Origin: Aquisphaera insulae | GTDB taxonomy: Bacteria > Planctomycetota > Planctomycetia > Isosphaerales > Isosphaeraceae | Assembly: GCF_011064615.1 (NCBI RefSeq) | Contig: NZ_JAALJH010000023.1 | Coordinates: 40,194-104,193, forward strand | DNA length: 64,000 bases | Reading direction: 5' to 3' | Shown here: positions 44,309 through 53,541 of the stretch, piece after piece | How the letters are laid out: every line of letters begins with the position of its first letter | Position numbering within the stretch: the stretch's first letter is position 1 | The notes under the pieces: model-generated | What the model was told of the DNA's origin: nothing | What the model saw: only the letters and a program-made list of their open reading frames with translations | Databases searched by the model: none | Translations under genes and position numbers: made by a program

Positions 44309-47134
44309 GTGCAGACCCAATTCGACGAGCGAGTGCTCGTCCTGATGCCGACCGCGCGGGACGGCGAGCGGACGTCCCGGTTGATGGCCGAGGCAGACAT
44401 GGCCTGCCACCCCTGCGAGAATGTCCCCGAGCTCTGCCGCGAGATCGAGCGCGGCGCGGGCGTGGCCTTGCTCACCGAGGAGGCGATCGAGGGTGATCGC
44501 GAGGGCCGACTCCGGGAAACCCTGAAGGCCCAGCCGCCGTGGTCGGACTTGCCGCTGGTGGTGCTCGCCCGCCAGGGCGGGGCGGACGCGCCGATCCGCG
44601 AGGAGATGAACGCGACGCTGATCGAGCGGCCGTTGAAGGTCCGCTCGCTCCTGAGCGTCGTCCGGGCGGCGTTGCGGTCGCGGCGGCGGCAGTACGACGT
44701 CCGCGACCACCTGGAGGAGCGCCGACTCGCGACCGAGGCCCAGGCCTACCTCGTGCGGCTGTCGGACGCGCTCCGACCTCTCTCGAGCTCCAGCGAGATC
44801 CAGGCCGCCGCGAGTCGCATCCTGGGGGAGCATTTCGGCGCCAACCGGGTGGCGTACTTCGAAATCCGGGAGGGCGACTACGTCGTCGAGCAGGACTACA
44901 CCGATGGCGTCGAGTCGCACGTCGGCCGGCATGAGGTCTCCTCGTTCGGCGCCCCGCTCCTGGCCGCGTTCCTCGCCGGCCGCACCGTCATCGAGGACGA
45001 TGCCGCCTCCGAGCGCGGTCGCACCGCGAAGGAGCTGGCGGCATTCGCGGCGATCCGGGTGCGGGGCCACGTCGAGGTGCCTTTGGTCAAGGACGGCCAC
45101 TTCGTGGCCGGCATGACCGTCCATTATCGCGAGCCCCATGATTGGAGGGAGGAAGAAGTCTGGCTCATCGAGCAGACCGCGGAGCGGACCTGGGCGGCGG
45201 TCGAGCGGGCCCGGGCCGAGGCCGACCTGCGCGACATCCAGTCGCGGATGGAGGCCGCGCTGGCGGCCGGAGCCATCGGCACCTGGGCGTGGGACGTGTC
45301 GGACGACCGTTTCCACGGGGCCCCGAGCTTCGCGCGGATCTTCGCCGTCCCGCCGGCCGCGGTCGCCGGCGGGCCGGTCGCTCGGATCGTGGCTTCAGTC
45401 CACCCCGACGACCGCGACCGGGTGAGCGGGCTCGTCGACGCGGCGATCGAGGCCGGCGGGCGCTACGAGGCGGACTATCGCGTGGCCGACGGGGCGGGCG
45501 GTTGGCGGTGGGTGAGCGCCCGTGGTCAGGTCGACAAGAAGGAAAACGGCAAGGGCGTGCGGCTCTCCGGCGTGGTGATCGAGGTGACCGATCGGAAGGA
45601 GGCGGAAGCCGCCCTGGATCGAGTCAAGGCGGAGTCGGACCGGCGGACGCGGCTCTACGAGGCGGTCCTGTCGTCCACCCCGGACCTGGCTTATGTGTGG
45701 GGCCTCGACCATCGGTTCACCTACGCCAACGAGGGGCTGCTCCGGATGTGGGGGAAGACCTGGGACGAGGCGATCGGGAAGAACTGCCTCGAGCTGGGGT
45801 ACGAGCCCTGGCACGCCGAGATGCACGACCGCGAGATCGAGGAGGTACGCGCGACGCGCAAGCCGCTTCGCGGCGAGGTGCCGTTCACGGGCACGTTCGG
45901 CCGGAGGATCTACGACTATCTCCTGGTGCCGGTCCTCGGTGCGGGGGGAGAAGTGGAGGCGGTGGCCGGGACGACCCGGGACGTGACCGAACGCAAGGAG
46001 ATGGAGCAGGAGCTCCGGGATCATGACCGGAAGAAGGACGATTTCATCGCCCTGCTGGCGCACGAGCTGCGAAATCCCCTGGCCCCGATCCGCAACGGCC
46101 TCAACGTGCTCCGCCTGGCCGGCGCGGAGTCCGCGGTGGCCCGCGAGACGCGGGAGATGATGGAACGCCAGCTCACCCACATGGTGCGGCTGATCGACGA
46201 CCTGCTCGACATCTCGCGGATCAACCGCAACAAGATGGAACTGAGGCTCTCCCGGGTGCCGCTGGCCGAGGCCCTGAAGGATGCCCTGGAGGCCGCCCGC
46301 CCGTTCATCGATGCCGAGGGCCATACCTTGACCGTATCGGTCCCCGACCGGCCGATCTACGTCGAGGCGGACCTGACCCGGCTGGCCCAGGTGTTCGGCA
46401 ACCTCCTGACGAACAGCGCCAAGTACACGAGACGCGGCGGCAATATCCACCTGACCGTGGAGCGGCGGGGCGAGGTCGCTTCCATCTCCGTGAGCGACGA
46501 CGGGATCGGCATCCCGGCTGCATCCCAGGCGCACATCTTCGACATGTTCTCGCAGGTGGACCGCAGCGTGGAACGCGCCACCGGCGGGCTGGGGATCGGC
46601 CTGGCCCTGGTCAAGGGGCTCGTGGAGATGCACGGGGGGAAGGTCGCCGCGCAGAGCGACGGCGAGGGGATGGGCAGCACCTTCACCATCACCCTGCCGA
46701 TCGCGGCCGAGCCGGCGGCCCCGAAGGCCCGTCAACCCAGCGGGCAAGCCGCCATCCGGAGGCGGGTTCTCGTCGTGGACGATAGCCGCGACGGCGCCGT
46801 CAGCCTGGCCCGGATGCTCAGGCTGATGGGCCATGACGTCCGGACCGCGAACGACGGAATCGAGGGCGTCGAGGCGGCCCGCGAGTTCCGCCCCGAAGTC
46901 ATCCTGATGGACCTGGGGATGCCTCTGCTCAACGGCCTGGACGCGACGCGACGGATCCGCGGACAGGATTGGGGGCGGGACATCGTGATCATTGCCCTGA
47001 CCGGCTGGGGCCAGGAAGGCGATAAGGAGCGATCGCGCGACGCCGGCTGCGACGGGCATCTCGTCAAGCCCGTCGATTTCGACGAGCTGCGGAAGCTGCT
47101 GGAGATGATGCCGACGAAGGACGGCCGTCATTGA
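44309..47134 (+). CDS. Hybrid histidine kinase with GAF, PAS and C-terminal receiver
   Basis: A 941-residue soluble hybrid kinase. The first 130 residues look like a degenerate receiver (VLVLMPTARDGERTSRLM, no clear phosphoacceptor Asp). A GAF domain follows (about 150-290), then two PAS domains (about 310-430 and 450-570). The kinase core has the His in ALLAHELRNPLAPI, the N box FGNLLTNSAKYT, G1 VSDDGIGIP and G2 GGLGIGLALVKGL. The C-terminal receiver begins RRVLVVDDSRDGA with Asp in ILMDLGMP and Lys in HLVKPVD. The start is GTG at 44309, four bases after the KaiC-like gene. Probably one circuit with it. Confidence 0.93.
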   Translation: MQTQFDERVLVLMPTARDGERTSRLMAEADMACHPCENVPELCREIERGAGVALLTEEAIEGDREGRLRETLKAQPPWSDLPLVVLARQGGADAPIREEMNATLIERPLKVRSLLSVVRAALRSRRRQYDVRDHLEERRLATEAQAYLVRLSDALRPLSSSSEIQAAASRILGEHFGANRVAYFEIREGDYVVEQDYTDGVESHVGRHEVSSFGAPLLAAFLAGRTVIEDDAASERGRTAKELAAFAAIRVRGHVEVPLVKDGHFVAGMTVHYREPHDWREEEVWLIEQTAERTWAAVERARAEADLRDIQSRMEAALAAGAIGTWAWDVSDDRFHGAPSFARIFAVPPAAVAGGPVARIVASVHPDDRDRVSGLVDAAIEAGGRYEADYRVADGAGGWRWVSARGQVDKKENGKGVRLSGVVIEVTDRKEAEAALDRVKAESDRRTRLYEAVLSSTPDLAYVWGLDHRFTYANEGLLRMWGKTWDEAIGKNCLELGYEPWHAEMHDREIEEVRATRKPLRGEVPFTGTFGRRIYDYLLVPVLGAGGEVEAVAGTTRDVTERKEMEQELRDHDRKKDDFIALLAHELRNPLAPIRNGLNVLRLAGAESAVARETREMMERQLTHMVRLIDDLLDISRINRNKMELRLSRVPLAEALKDALEAARPFIDAEGHTLTVSVPDRPIYVEADLTRLAQVFGNLLTNSAKYTRRGGNIHLTVERRGEVASISVSDDGIGIPAASQAHIFDMFSQVDRSVERATGGLGIGLALVKGLVEMHGGKVAAQSDGEGMGSTFTITLPIAAEPAAPKARQPSGQAAIRRRVLVVDDSRDGAVSLARMLRLMGHDVRTANDGIEGVEAAREFRPEVILMDLGMPLLNGLDATRRIRGQDWGRDIVIIALTGWGQEGDKERSRDAGCDGHLVKPVDFDELRKLLEMMPTKDGRH

Positions 47135-47172
47135 CCGTGGAGAGGATGCCACATCCGCCGATGCGGGATCCT

Positions 47173-47874
47173 TCAAGCCTTCCATCGCAGGGCCTTCACG
47201 CCGGCTCGCTGGGCGAGCTGGTCGATTGCGGCGGGCGCCTTCGGGCCCTCGGGGCCCGGTTTCCACTTTACTCCGCAGCGGACGATGCGCCGGAGGTGCC
47301 CGGCTCGTCTCCTGGTCTCGATGCCCCAGGACGTGATCGAGAAGCCCGTGGCGACCAGCGCCGCGTAAAGCTCCTCGATGCTGAGGCCACCCTCCTCGAT
47401 CACGGCGTCGACCTGGGCGTGGCGGACTTGGGGGATCCGCGCTTCGAGCCACTTGAGCGCCCTGAGGACGAGGAGTGAGAGGGCCGTCGCCGCGATGCCG
47501 AGGCCGAGCTGCCCGCCGCCGAAACAAAGGCCAATGACGGTGACCAGCCAGAGCGAAGCGGCCGTCGTGACGCCCTGGACCATGTCCCCCTTGCGGAGGA
47601 TCGCCCCGCCGCCGATAAACCCCATCCCGGTCAGGATGCCGAGCGGCAGGCGCATCAGGTCGAGGACGGCAAACGATTCGGACGTCTTGCCGGTCATCGG
47701 CAGGAGCAGGTTGGTCTGGATCATGGCCACCGACGCGGCCAGGCAGACGAGCAGCGTCGTCCTGAGCCCGGCCGCGTGCCCGCCCTCGCTGCGATTGAGG
47801 CCAATCAGGGATCCGGCGACCATCGTGAGGGCGAGGCGGAGGGCAATGTCCTCCCAATGCAGGACAAGGGGCAT
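47173..47874 (-). CDS. MgtC/SapB family membrane protein
   Basis: A 233-residue membrane protein. The MgtC core is complete: about five hydrophobic helices, the conserved N-terminal RLALTMVAGSLIGLNRS with the Glu-Gly-x-x-A-G-x-R-T segment, and GMGFIGGGAILRKGDMVQG, then the TTAASLW motif. The C-terminal cytoplasmic domain (about 150-233) is ACT-like by position. Family knowledge: linked to growth at low magnesium and to acid/phosphate stress. The frame opens at 48165; the ATG at 47874 has GGAGG seven bases upstream. Confidence 0.92.
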   Translation of the reverse strand: MPLVLHWEDIALRLALTMVAGSLIGLNRSEGGHAAGLRTTLLVCLAASVAMIQTNLLLPMTGKTSESFAVLDLMRLPLGILTGMGFIGGGAILRKGDMVQGVTTAASLWLVTVIGLCFGGGQLGLGIAATALSLLVLRALKWLEARIPQVRHAQVDAVIEEGGLSIEELYAALVATGFSITSWGIETRRRAGHLRRIVRCGVKWKPGPEGPKAPAAIDQLAQRAGVKALRWKA

Positions 47875-47902
47875 GGCATGTCCTCCGCCTGCGGGTCGCC
47901 GA

Positions 47903-48223
47903 TCAATGCGATCCGGCCCTCGCCGCCGCGTTCCGCTTGCGGGTCGCGGCCGCCTTACGGGCCGACGCCGAGCGTTCCTCGGCCGTGCGGGAAGCCGAGA
48001 CGGCACCACCCTTCTTGCCCCCCTTGCGGCTGGAGTCATGCGACTCGGGCTTGCCCCGGCCGCTGCCGGACTTCTCGCCGCCGCCCGACTCCTTGTTGAC
48101 CGTCGCCCAGGCGCGTCGTTCGGCCTCGGACTCGGGCACGCCCCGACTCTCGTAGCTCTCCTCAATATGCTCGGCCTTGCGCTTCTGCTTGTCGCTGTAG
48201 GCGGATTTGTCGCCGCGTGGCAT
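47903..48223 (-). CDS. Small basic stress-associated protein (plasmid-stabilization-like annotation)
   Basis: A 106-residue protein. The first 60 residues read DKQKRKAEHIEESYESRG and then SEAERRAWATVNKESGGG, a well-conserved N-terminus in many soil bacteria that is often labelled plasmid stabilization protein without real evidence. The rest is Lys/Ala/Ser/Arg-rich like a histone H1 tail, so DNA binding is plausible. The ATG at 48223 directly precedes the conserved part. It lies upstream of the MgtC gene on the same strand. Confidence 0.8.
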   Translation of the reverse strand: MPRGDKSAYSDKQKRKAEHIEESYESRGVPESEAERRAWATVNKESGGGEKSGSGRGKPESHDSSRKGGKKGGAVSASRTAEERSASARKAAATRKRNAAARAGSH

Positions 48224-48718
48224 GTCCCTGTCTCCGGATCGTGTGTCCCGCGGATTTGGGGTGAAAATGACTCCGAAATACAACACGCAAAGAGGGTGCC
48301 GGAGCCCTGAACGAACGGAGCCTCATCATGGCGAGAGTGGCCACGCGGAGCTGGGCCGAGCCCGACGCAAGCCCCGGCATCATCCCTCGCATCCGCGACG
48401 TTTCAGGGCCCTGGCATGGCTCACGCCATCCTGACCCGCTCGCCGCTGCCTCGGTCATGGACGACCGCGCCGAGGTTACCGAGGTCTTCGCGTCCGGCCG
48501 CCAGGCGCACGCTTTGCTTCGAGGTTCAAAGAACCGTCCCAACCCGGGGCGATCGATATCCCGCGTTCGTGGATGGCCGGGGTCCACGACCCTATCCACC
48601 CGAGCAAGGACCACGAGGACGACCAGGGCCGGTGGCAACCGGCCTGAACTCCGAGTCGTGATCACGGAGGGCGGGCTGGAGGACACCCACCCCGGCCCAT
48701 TTCATCCCAGGAGTCGCC
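48224..48718. other. Intergenic stretch, nothing supported
   Basis: Divergent gap upstream of the small basic protein gene. Overlapping GC-rich frames exist on both strands but show no motif or codon-position preference I can defend. Its divergent position suggests stress-responsive promoters, not identifiable by eye. Confidence 0.45.
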
Positions 48719-48916
48719 ATGCCGACCGAACCCGATTCGATCCCGGAGCCGACAGGCCCGACCATCCCCGAGCCGAACGAGCCCGGAGAACCGAAGCCGC
48801 CCCCGGACTTCCCGAATATCCCCAAGCCGCAACCCCCGGAGACCCCGTTCCCGGCGGAACCGGTGAAGCTGCCCGGATCGAAGCCGGAGCCGGGGCCTCC
48901 CGGCCCGAAGGCATGA
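48719..48916 (+). CDS. Small proline-rich protein
   Basis: A 65-residue protein of which about one third is Pro and most of the rest Glu, Gly, Lys and Ala; disordered, without membrane segment. AGGAG lies seven bases before the ATG, which gives some support. It could also be a non-coding artefact. It faces the SDR gene convergently. Confidence 0.4.
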   Translation: MPTEPDSIPEPTGPTIPEPNEPGEPKPPPDFPNIPKPQPPETPFPAEPVKLPGSKPEPGPPGPKA

Positions 48917-48972
48917 GGCGACGACGGATCACACGCCCGGCTTCAACTCAAACTTTGCTGAGTTCTCCCGGA

Positions 48973-49845
48973 TCAGATGAGCGGCTTGCCGCCGGTGACC
49001 GCGACGGTGGCCCCGGACATGTAACTGGCGTCGCTTGACGCGAGGAGCACGAAGGCCGGGGCGAGCTCGGCGGGCTGTCCGGCGCGACCGAGGGCCACAT
49101 TCTTGCCGAAGCTCTTGACCTTCTCCTCGGGCATGGTGGCCGGGATCAGCGGCGTCCAGATCGGGCCGGGCGCGACGCAATTGGCCCGGATGCCCTCCTT
49201 GCCGAGCATCTGCGCGAGGCCGCCGGTGAAGTTCTGGATCGCCGCCTTGGTCATCGCGTAGGGCAGCAGCTCGGGGCTCGGGTTGTCGGCCTGGATCGAG
49301 GAGGTGTTGATCACCGCGCCCCCCCTGGGCATGTGCGGGACGGCCTCCTTGGTCAGCCAGAACATCGCGTAGAGGTTGGTCTTGATCGTACGGTCGAACT
49401 CCTCGGTGCTGATCTCCGAGATGTCGTCCCGGCTCATCTGGAACGCCGCGTTGTTGACGAGGATGTCGACCTTGCCGAACTCCTTGACGGCCCGGTCGAT
49501 GATCGACTTGCAGTGGGCCTCCTCGCTGATGTCACCCGCGACGGTCACGCATTTCCGCCCGGAGGCCTCGACCACGCGTGCGGTTTCCCTGGCGTCGGAC
49601 TCTTCGCTCAGATAAGAGATGAGCACGTCCGCGCCCTCGCGTGCGAAGGCCAATGCCACGGCCCGGCCGATGCCAGAGTCTCCTCCGGTGATGACAGCCG
49701 ACTTGCCTTCCAGTTTTCCCGACCCCCTGTAGGACTTTTCCCCGTAGTCGGGTCGCGGGTCCATCTCGGCTTCGAGCCCCGGCGGCTCCTGCCGCTGCGA
49801 AGGTTGGGGCGGCTTCTCGTGCTTCTCGCGCGGGTCCTGGGACAT
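48973..49845 (-). CDS. Short-chain dehydrogenase/reductase (stress-type, YghA-like)
   Basis: A 290-residue SDR enzyme. The NAD(P)-binding motif is ITGGDSGIGRAVA (about residues 50-62); NNAA, the catalytic Ser region NTSSIQ, and YAMTKAA (Tyr-x-x-x-Lys) follow. The N-terminal extension of about 45 polar residues (PQPSQRQEPPGLEAEMDP) is typical of the subgroup found in general-stress regulons. The frame opens at 50079; the ATG at 49845 has AGGA upstream and starts the conserved extension. Confidence 0.92.
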   Translation of the reverse strand: MSQDPREKHEKPPQPSQRQEPPGLEAEMDPRPDYGEKSYRGSGKLEGKSAVITGGDSGIGRAVALAFAREGADVLISYLSEESDARETARVVEASGRKCVTVAGDISEEAHCKSIIDRAVKEFGKVDILVNNAAFQMSRDDISEISTEEFDRTIKTNLYAMFWLTKEAVPHMPRGGAVINTSSIQADNPSPELLPYAMTKAAIQNFTGGLAQMLGKEGIRANCVAPGPIWTPLIPATMPEEKVKSFGKNVALGRAGQPAELAPAFVLLASSDASYMSGATVAVTGGKPLI

Positions 49846-50092
49846 GGGGAACGTCCTGATGTCTGTGGTGTTCGATTGGACGGCCCGAATCCTCCCTCGG
49901 GCCGTGCGTCCGGGTCGCGTTCTCCTTGCAACGGCCATACCGGCGATTGGATCGGGGAGGATCGATCGCTGGTTGACCTCCCGGGCGCGAGGTTTGCGGA
50001 TATCTGAGCCTGCCAAGATTCCGAAGGCCTGGTCGGCTGGTTGGACCGACAAATGGCCGATGCGCCTCAACTCGAGCAACAGCGCGACTCAC

Positions 50093-50290
50093 ATGACCAA
50101 TCCGGGCGACCCGAGCATCGACGATGCCACCCCCCAATGGCGGCCCGATGTGGACGACCGCGCCAACCCGGAGCTCTACCGGGTCGGCAAGGGCGAGCAG
50201 GGTGTCCTGACCTGCCAGCCGTACAAGGGTGAGCTGAGGGTACTTTGGCGGTTCAAGACGCCCCAGATCGCGGCGAAGAGCAGCGAGGAG
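50093..50290 (+). pseudogene. DUF4385 fragment (5' part)
   Basis: From the ATG at 50093 about 64 codons match the N-terminus of DUF4385 proteins: NPELYRVGKGEQGVL, PYKGELRVLWRFKTP and the following IAAKSS. Full-length members are about 150 residues. The match stops near 50288, where the sequence becomes the 3' part of a DNA ligase domain in another frame. A deletion that joined two genes explains this. Confidence 0.72.
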
Positions 50291-50291
50291 C

Positions 50292-50621
50292 GAGGGAGGT
50301 CGGCTCCACTATGCCGGCAAGGTCGGCACGGGATACACCCGCGAGGTCCTGCTCGACCTCCGCACGCGGTTCGACGAGCTGGGCCGCGATGATAATCCCT
50401 TCGACGAGGGCGAGCCGCCCGTCGGCGAGGCCGTCCACTGGGTCGAGCCCACGCTGGTGGCGGAGATCGCCTTCGCCGAGTGGACCCAGAACGGGCTGCT
50501 TCGCCAGCCGCGATACGAGGGACTTCGCCCCGACAAGAAGGCCATCGAGTGCCGCCGGGAGCGCCCCGCTCCGGCCGCTGCCGCCCGCAACGCCGCTCAA
50601 ACCCGCGCGGGAGAGATCGCC
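50292..50621 (+). pseudogene. 3' remnant of a LigD ATP-dependent DNA ligase domain
   Basis: Translated in the frame of the downstream gene, this stretch gives RLHYAGKVGTGYTREVLLDL and later AVHWVEPTLVAEIAFAEWTQ and GLRPDKKAIECRRERP, the OB-fold end of bacterial NHEJ ligase domains. The adenylation domain with the catalytic Lys is missing. The frame continues without a stop into the phosphoesterase-polymerase, so the original protein may have been one ligase-phosphoesterase-polymerase chain. Confidence 0.78.
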
Positions 50622-52100
50622 ATGCCTCTCGAGGAATACAACCGGAAGCGCGACTTCACCAGGACCCGCGAGCCGTCGGGTTCGAGGACGGAGAAGCCCC
50701 ACCAGCAGCCGATCTTCGTCGTGCAGGAGCATCACGCCTCGGTAGATCACTATGACTTCCGCCTGGAGGCCGATGGCACGCTCAAGAGCTGGTCGATCCC
50801 CAAGGGTCCGTCGATGGACCCGTCGATCAAGCGGCTGGCCGTCCAGGTCGAGGACCACCCGATCGGCTATGCGAGCTTCGAGGGGACGATCCCGCAAGGC
50901 CAGTACGGCGGGGGCACCGTCAAGATCTGGGACCGCGGCACGTACGAGAGCCTGATGGACCAGAATGCCGAGCCCCAGACCGCCGGTGAAGCGATCGAGG
51001 CCGGTCGGATCGAGTTCGTCATGCATGGGGAGCGGCTCAAGGGGAAGTTCGCCCTGATCCGCATGAAGCCTCGCGGCAAGGGCAAGCCGCAGTGGCTGCT
51101 CATGAAGCTGAAGGACGAGTTCGCCGAGGCCGGGACCGGCGATACCCCGACGCCTGTGGCGAAACCCAGGGCTTCCTCCAGGCAGACGGTCTCCGCGCGC
51201 ATGAGCCGTGACGGGAAGTCCCCGAAGACGGTCGAGCTGACCCACCCCGACCGCGTGATCTACCCCGAGGCCGGCCTCACCAAGGCAGACGTGCTTGCCT
51301 ACTACGAAAAGGTCTCTGACCGGCTGCTACCATTCCTCAAGGATCGGCCGATCACCCTCGAACGGCTACCCGAAGGGCTCTCCGAGAAGGCCCCGCACTT
51401 TTGGCAGAAGGACACCCCGGACTACTACCCCGACTGGATTCCGCGTATCGAGCTCGAGACCGAGCGGGGCAAGACGGTCCACTACGCCCTGGTCAACGAT
51501 CGGGCGACGCTGCTCTTCCTCGTGAATCAAGGGACGCTGACCTTCCACGTCTGGGCGTCGCGGACGAAGGACCTTGACCGGCCCGACTTCGTGCCCTTCG
51601 ACCTCGATCCCGGCAAGGCGTCGTTCGAGGACGTCATCGCCGTGGCCAGGGCCATCAGGGTGACGTTGGAGGACGAGGGCGTCGCGTCATTCGTGAAGAC
51701 CTCCGGCCGGACCGGCCTGCACGTCCTCGCGCCGTGGGAGCGGGACGGAGATTTCGACGAAGCCCGGACCTGGGCCCGTGAGGTCGCCGAACGCACGGCC
51801 GAGACGATGCCGGACCGGGCCACCACCGACATCCGCAAGGCGAAGCGCGGCGAGCGGGTCTACATCGACGTCTTGCAGAATGCGCGCGGCCACCACGCCG
51901 TCCCGCCCTACGTCCTGCGGGCGGTCCCAGGCGCCACCGTCTCAACGCCACTGAACTGGGACGAGGTTGCCGAGGGGCTTGATCCCGGGTCGTTCACGTT
52001 GAAGAAGGCCCTTGCCCGGTTCGCGAGACGCTGGACCGACCCCTTCGAGGGGCTGCTCCGGTCATTCAACGGCCGAAGGAAGAAAGCAGCCAGGGGCTGA
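50622..52100 (+). CDS. ligD: LigD-type 3'-phosphoesterase and primase-polymerase
   Basis: A 492-residue two-domain protein for end processing and fill-in in non-homologous end joining. Residues about 1-180 are the phosphoesterase domain: EEYNRKRDFTRT, FVVQEHHASVDHYDFRLE (metal-binding His and Asp), WSIPKGPS and GTIPQGQYGGGTV. Residues about 210-490 are the archaeo-eukaryotic primase-like polymerase: THPDRVIYPEAGLTKADV, the catalytic FVPFDLDPG (Asp-x-Asp) and KTSGRTGLHVL. The ligase domain found in many LigD proteins is absent here except as the upstream remnant. The ATG at 50622 follows GGGAG; no Ku gene is in the window. DUF72 follows after three bases. Confidence 0.92.
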   Translation: MPLEEYNRKRDFTRTREPSGSRTEKPHQQPIFVVQEHHASVDHYDFRLEADGTLKSWSIPKGPSMDPSIKRLAVQVEDHPIGYASFEGTIPQGQYGGGTVKIWDRGTYESLMDQNAEPQTAGEAIEAGRIEFVMHGERLKGKFALIRMKPRGKGKPQWLLMKLKDEFAEAGTGDTPTPVAKPRASSRQTVSARMSRDGKSPKTVELTHPDRVIYPEAGLTKADVLAYYEKVSDRLLPFLKDRPITLERLPEGLSEKAPHFWQKDTPDYYPDWIPRIELETERGKTVHYALVNDRATLLFLVNQGTLTFHVWASRTKDLDRPDFVPFDLDPGKASFEDVIAVARAIRVTLEDEGVASFVKTSGRTGLHVLAPWERDGDFDEARTWAREVAERTAETMPDRATTDIRKAKRGERVYIDVLQNARGHHAVPPYVLRAVPGATVSTPLNWDEVAEGLDPGSFTLKKALARFARRWTDPFEGLLRSFNGRRKKAARG

Positions 52101-52103
52101 GCC

Positions 52104-52832
52104 ATGGCCGTCTACATCGGCACCTCGGGCTGGAGCTACGACCACTGGGTGGGCATCCTCTATCCGAAATCGGCGAAGAGCCTGGAGCGGCTCGACGCCT
52201 ATGCCCGCGCGTTCCGCTCGGTCGAGGTGAACAACACGTTCTACCGCTGGCCCAGGGAAGAGGTCTTCGCAACCTGGCGCGAGCGTTCGCCCAACGGATT
52301 CATCTTCTCGGTGAAGGCGTCCCGGGGCCTGACCCAGTTCCGCAAGCTGAACGACCCCGTACCCTGGCTGGAACGGATGGAGGCGGGGCTGTCCCGCCTC
52401 GAAGAGAAGCGCGGTGTGACGCTCTATCAGCTCCCGCCTCACTTCCCGATCCATCTCGATCGCCTCGACGAATTCCTCTCGGTCGTGCCGTCGGGCCGGC
52501 GGACCGCCATCGAGTTCCGCCACCGGACCTGGGATGTCGAGGAGACGTTCGGGATCCTGGAACGCCATCACGCGGCCTATTGCATCATGAGCGGAGCGAA
52601 CCTGCCCTGCGTGCTCCGCGTGACGGCGGGCTTCGTCTTCGTCCGGCTCCACGGACCGGACGACCAGCGCCTGTACGCCGGGTCCTACTCGGAAGCCGAC
52701 CTCCGCTGGTGGGCCGATCGGATCGGCGAGTGGCGGTCTCAGGGCCGCGACGTCTACGCCTACTTCAACAACGACGGCTACGGCCACGCCGTCCGCAACG
52801 CCCTGCGGCTCCGGGAGCTGGTCGGGGAGTGA
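52104..52832 (+). CDS. DUF72 protein (TIM-barrel)
   Basis: A 242-residue YecE-like protein. The family start YIGTSGWSYDHWVG, the VEVNNTFYRWP motif and FSVKASRGLTQ, the AIEFRHRTW strand and the C-terminal DVYAYFNNDGYGHAVRNA are all present. Biochemical role unknown; the fold resembles xylose-isomerase-type barrels. Directly downstream of ligD, probably cotranscribed. A second paralogue lies at 54387. Confidence 0.95.
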   Translation: MAVYIGTSGWSYDHWVGILYPKSAKSLERLDAYARAFRSVEVNNTFYRWPREEVFATWRERSPNGFIFSVKASRGLTQFRKLNDPVPWLERMEAGLSRLEEKRGVTLYQLPPHFPIHLDRLDEFLSVVPSGRRTAIEFRHRTWDVEETFGILERHHAAYCIMSGANLPCVLRVTAGFVFVRLHGPDDQRLYAGSYSEADLRWWADRIGEWRSQGRDVYAYFNNDGYGHAVRNALRLRELVGE

Positions 52833-52847
52833 GGCGGCCCGCCTACC

Positions 52848-53297
52848 TCACGCTGTTGCCTCTGCCAACGCGTGATGAGCCGCGGACGCGGCGAGCCCGC
52901 CCGCCGTGTACCAGGTGATCGTCATCACGGCCGTCTGCGGGGTGCGGGAACCGGGGCGGCTCCCCAGCCCCATGAGCGGGGCCAGGATCAGCGCGCCGAG
53001 GCCGGCGGCGGCGCCAAAGGTTGTCCCGCGAGCCAGTGAGGGCTTGCCGAGGCAGGCGAGCGAGTAGAAGAGCGTGTTGGCCACGACGTCGCCGCCCAGC
53101 GCCATGGCCTGCAGCCGGTCCTCCGGCGGTGCCTCCAGCCCGGTCGCTTCGAGACCCCTCGCGATGGCCCGGCGCCCGAGCGTGTCCATCCTGGGGGCGT
53201 CGAGGCGGACTTGGCGGACCGTTTCATGCAGGACCGTAAGGGCCGTTGCTCCGGCCAGGCCGCTCAGGAGCGCGGTCATGAGCTTGTTGTCGTTCAC
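52848..53297 (-). CDS. Small membrane protein of unknown function
   Basis: A 149-residue protein with three or four hydrophobic segments (for example LMTALLSGLAGATALTVLHE, GTTFGAAAGLGALILAPLMG and the C-terminal TAGGLAASAAHHAL). No cofactor motif. Similar short proteins occur in stress gene clusters. Convergent with the DUF72 gene. Confidence 0.7.
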   Translation of the reverse strand: MNDNKLMTALLSGLAGATALTVLHETVRQVRLDAPRMDTLGRRAIARGLEATGLEAPPEDRLQAMALGGDVVANTLFYSLACLGKPSLARGTTFGAAAGLGALILAPLMGLGSRPGSRTPQTAVMTITWYTAGGLAASAAHHALAEATA

Positions 53298-53541
53298 CGC
53301 AAATGCCTCCAGACTCGATCTCCCTTCAAGCCATGGGAGTCCGCAAGTGCCGTACCGGGGGAGGACGGTGGACCGGTATCAGGGGCCCGTGCCGAGCAGA
53401 TCGATCACCGAGGTGGTCAAGTCGGGTCGAGCATCCTGTGGCGGCGTCCCGTTTGCTCTACAGGGCCTAGCCTCCAGGCTGAACAACCCGGAGTCACACA
53501 CGATGCCCGTACTCGACCTCCACGCGAGAAGGATCGGCGCG

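Noticed and set aside
45395..47857. 820-codon minus-strand frame
   Set aside because: Antisense to the hybrid kinase, whose His, ATPase and receiver motifs are intact in the plus frame.
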